Below are positions 6,866 through 7,887 of a stretch of DNA of 7,887 bases, one piece after another. Position 1 is the stretch's first letter. Each line of letters starts with the position of its first letter. The notes beneath the pieces are model-generated. The model saw only the letters and a program-made list of their open reading frames with translations. It was not told the DNA's origin and made no database searches. Made by a program: the position numbers and the translations under genes. This stretch comes from Treponema sp. (GTDB taxonomy: Bacteria > Spirochaetota > Spirochaetia > Treponematales > Treponemataceae). The stretch spans positions 1-7,887 of the forward strand of contig JABUUX010000406.1 of NCBI GenBank assembly GCA_021442965.1, in the 5' to 3' direction.

Positions 6866-7477
6866 CTAGAGAGTAATTGAAATGTGAAATTTTCCTTCAT
6901 ATCTTTCTCTTTCTTTTTTTAGATGGTCATCATCATCTTTGCATTTGTCCTTAGGAGGAATATGAATTACTTCAGGTTTTGGTGTAACGATGATGAACGG
7001 ATCTTCAGACTTAAGTGATTCCTTTTTAGGAGGATTTTTTACAGTACGTTTTGGTAATTCCTTTTTTGGAAGTTTTTTGCAGGAACATTCTGGAGCCTTT
7101 TTAGGCTGTTTTTTACAAGAGCATTCTGGGCTCTCTTTTTTAGGAGGATTCTTTACAGCAGTTTTTTCAGCTTCTTTTTTTTCAGTTTTTTTTGCTGCTG
7201 GCTTTACAGGCTCTTTTTCAGTTTGTTTCTTAACAGTGTCTTTAGAATCTTTGTTTTTGTTTCCGTTGTTACGGTTGTCATAATTTCCGTTTTTGTGCTG
7301 CTCTCCGTTTTTCCACTCGTCATTTTTGTTACTGAAAATTATATTTCCGCTAACGTTCTCTTGAACTGTTGACTCTGTAGATACAACTTTTACACTGCCT
7401 GCAAAAGCTCCGAATGAAATAACTGCCATAAGTGAAGATGTGATTACGGCTTTTTTTAAGTTTACATGTTTATTCAT
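6866..7477 (-). CDS. Small secreted Lys/Pro-rich repeat protein with CxC motifs, function unknown
   Basis: The 203-residue product has a Sec signal peptide: charged start MNKHVNLKK, hydrophobic VITSSLMAVISFGAFA, and a likely cut after AFA (residue 26). I recognise no family. Residues about 50-80 are Asn/Lys/Gly-rich; about 80-155 are Lys/Pro/Glu-rich and repetitive. VKNPPKKES occurs at 108-116 and 146-154, and the 12-residue unit PECSCKKQPKKA / PECSCKKLPKKE at 117-140. These give two CxC pairs (C119/C121 and C131/C133). A Pro-rich strand-like segment (PFIIVTPKPEVIHIPPK) and KCKDDDDH follow, with a charged C-terminus. The start is fixed by AAGGAG 6 nt upstream and by the signal peptide. The mature chain is very basic and probably disordered, which fits a periplasmic, cell-wall or surface role. 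CxC and Asp/His clusters could bind metal, but this is only suggestive. The gene converges on the lipoprotein gene and has its own upstream region. Confidence 0.8.
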   Translation of the reverse strand: MNKHVNLKKAVITSSLMAVISFGAFAGSVKVVSTESTVQENVSGNIIFSNKNDEWKNGEQHKNGNYDNRNNGNKNKDSKDTVKKQTEKEPVKPAAKKTEKKEAEKTAVKNPPKKESPECSCKKQPKKAPECSCKKLPKKELPKRTVKNPPKKESLKSEDPFIIVTPKPEVIHIPPKDKCKDDDDHLKKERERYEGKFHISITL

Positions 7478-7483
7478 TTTCAG

Positions 7484-7489
7484 CTCCTT
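7484..7489 (-). promoter_or_regulatory. Ribosome-binding site of the secreted repeat protein
   Basis: On the - strand AAGGAG lies 6 nt before the ATG at 7477. It supports this start over any internal one. Confidence 0.8.
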
Positions 7490-7526
7490 GCCCGGAAATT
7501 CCGAACTTAATTGCTTTATGTTTCAG

Positions 7527-7544
7527 GTAAGCACTACAGCTTAC
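7527..7544 (-). other. Inverted repeat in the leader or promoter of the secreted protein gene
   Basis: GTAAGC and GCTTAC (6-bp perfect arms) flank a 6-nt loop. With the promoter at 7551-7556 this lies at the very start of the transcript and could form a 5' hairpin. If the TTGACA at 7547-7552 is instead the -35, it falls in the spacer and could be an operator. Confidence 0.4.
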
Positions 7545-7546
7545 GA

Positions 7547-7579
7547 TGTCAATATAACACTGTATGATTTTGCAATCTT
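7547..7579 (-). promoter_or_regulatory. Candidate promoter(s) of the secreted protein gene
   Basis: Two overlapping possibilities exist on the - strand. One has the -10 TATATT at 7556-7551 (5 of 6 consensus bases) with no good -35; the phased repeats end just where a -35 would begin, as in activator-dependent promoters. The other has a perfect -35 TTGACA at 7552-7547 but only a poor -10 (TACCTG or TTACCT, around 7530-7524). The first gives a leader of roughly 65-70 nt. Confidence 0.35.
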
Positions 7580-7617
7580 TAGAGAGGATTTAGAGTAAAA
7601 TTAGAGAAATCTTAAAG
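7579..7617. promoter_or_regulatory. Phased direct repeats, candidate OmpR/PhoB-type activator site
   Basis: TTAGAG occurs exactly at 7579-7584, 7590-7595 and 7601-7606, with a degenerate TTAAAG at 7612-7617. All are at 11-bp spacing, so they lie on the same helix face. Tandem direct repeats with 11-bp period are typical of winged-helix response regulators of the OmpR/PhoB family. The array sits immediately upstream of the -10 candidate of the secreted protein gene. The regulator is unknown. An overlapping palindrome AAATCTT-A-AAGATTT spans 7607-7621. Confidence 0.5.
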
Positions 7618-7659
7618 ATTTTTAACTGACAAATTACGGTTAGCATTCGATTTAAAATA

Positions 7660-7691
7660 AAAAATCCTCCGAAAATTAGCGGAGGATTTTT
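7660..7691 (-). terminator. Intrinsic terminator of the CobW-family GTPase gene
   Basis: A 12-bp perfect stem (7660-7671 with 7680-7691) with an 8-nt loop has a GC-rich centre (CCTCCG/CGGAGG) bounded by A and T runs. It starts 17 nt after the - strand stop codon. The A/T runs on both sides make it potentially bidirectional. It should insulate the secreted protein gene from upstream readthrough. Confidence 0.88.
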
Positions 7692-7707
7692 AAAAACTGT
7701 GTTTATT

Positions 7708-7887
7708 TTAGTCAGCAAGACAGGTATCAAGTTCTGCACTTATAGCTTTTTTGTCCAGGTGCTGGCCAATTACTACAAGTTTAATCATACGGTCGCCAAC
7801 TGTTTCATCCCAGTCTTTTCTCATTTCCGGTTCCTGTGCCAGAACTCTTTCCTGTTCTTTCTTAGGGCAGGAAGCAAGCCACTGTCC
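7708..7887 (-). CDS. CobW-family (G3E) GTPase, C-terminal end only (5' part beyond window)
   Basis: Reading the - strand from the right edge gives 59 residues and a TAA stop (7708-7710). The sequence matches the end of the CobW C-terminal domain: GQWLASCPKKEQ, then W-D-x-x-x-G-D-R as WDETVGDR, then IKLVVIGQHLD and a closing ELDTCL. Known relatives end with GDRxQELVxIGxxxD...L...LDxCL. These proteins are GTP-driven metallochaperones or metal-insertion factors (zinc, cobalt or nitrile hydratase metal) of the cytoplasm. The GTPase motifs and CxCC metal site lie outside the window, so the subgroup cannot be named. The gene is followed by its own terminator and is not co-transcribed with the next gene unless there is readthrough. 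Confidence 0.88.
   Translation of the reverse strand, partial: GQWLASCPKKEQERVLAQEPEMRKDWDETVGDRMIKLVVIGQHLDKKAISAELDTCLAD

Noticed and set aside
6990..7283. 97-codon open frame on the + strand opposite the secreted protein gene
   Set aside because: It is the antisense of Lys codons giving Phe/Ser/Gly runs. The - strand frame has a signal peptide and a ribosome-binding site.
7547..7559. TGTTATATTGACA as a Zur/Fur-type operator near the CobW-family gene
   Set aside because: The two halves are only partly inverted and the match to known boxes is weak. It overlaps both promoter candidates, which explain the bases better.

Overview
The window is AT-rich and carries four protein-coding genes, two of them cut by the window edges. 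It looks like a host-associated spirochaete, most likely Treponema or a close relative. The reasons are the composition, the relaxed lipobox of the lipoprotein, and the Rhs core ending in the variant DPVNFVDLWGL, which I associate from memory with treponemal Rhs/YD-repeat proteins. This assignment rests on family recognition, not on a database search.

Positions 1-6706 (+ strand) form one transcription unit. A very large Rhs/YD-repeat protein (1-5559) enters open from the left edge, so its true start is outside the window. Its visible order is: a Lys/Glu-rich helix, a DUF6531-type pre-Rhs domain split by a coiled coil of about 140 residues, roughly 30 YD repeats, the Rhs-associated core with its two conserved aspartates, and a 195-residue C-terminal domain. 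That C-terminal domain resembles C39-like papain-fold cysteine peptidases (Cys1697, His1785 in window numbering). One base after its stop codon lies a gene for a 381-residue lipoprotein (5561-6706), in the position normally held by a polymorphic-toxin immunity gene. Its ribosome-binding site lies inside the last codons of the Rhs gene.

Positions 6707-6865 are a convergent intergenic region filled mostly by a 117-bp element. It has 15-bp imperfect terminal inverted repeats enclosing two 27-bp palindromic units in opposite orientation, whose stems differ by compensatory changes. It looks like a small non-autonomous mobile or repeat element and may act as the transcription terminator for the flanking genes.

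On the - strand, 6866-7477 encodes a small secreted, Lys/Pro-rich protein with duplicated CxC-containing repeats. Its upstream region (7478-7659) has three exact TTAGAG hexamers at 11-bp spacing plus a degenerate fourth, a promoter candidate and a leader hairpin. A strong intrinsic terminator (7660-7691) separates it from the last 59 codons of a CobW-family (G3E) GTPase that enters from the right edge.

Best candidate system: the Rhs protein with a C39-like tip plus its coupled lipoprotein. It reads as a toxin-immunity or protease-inhibitor pair in which the immunity partner would sit in the envelope rather than the cytoplasm. That function is inferred.
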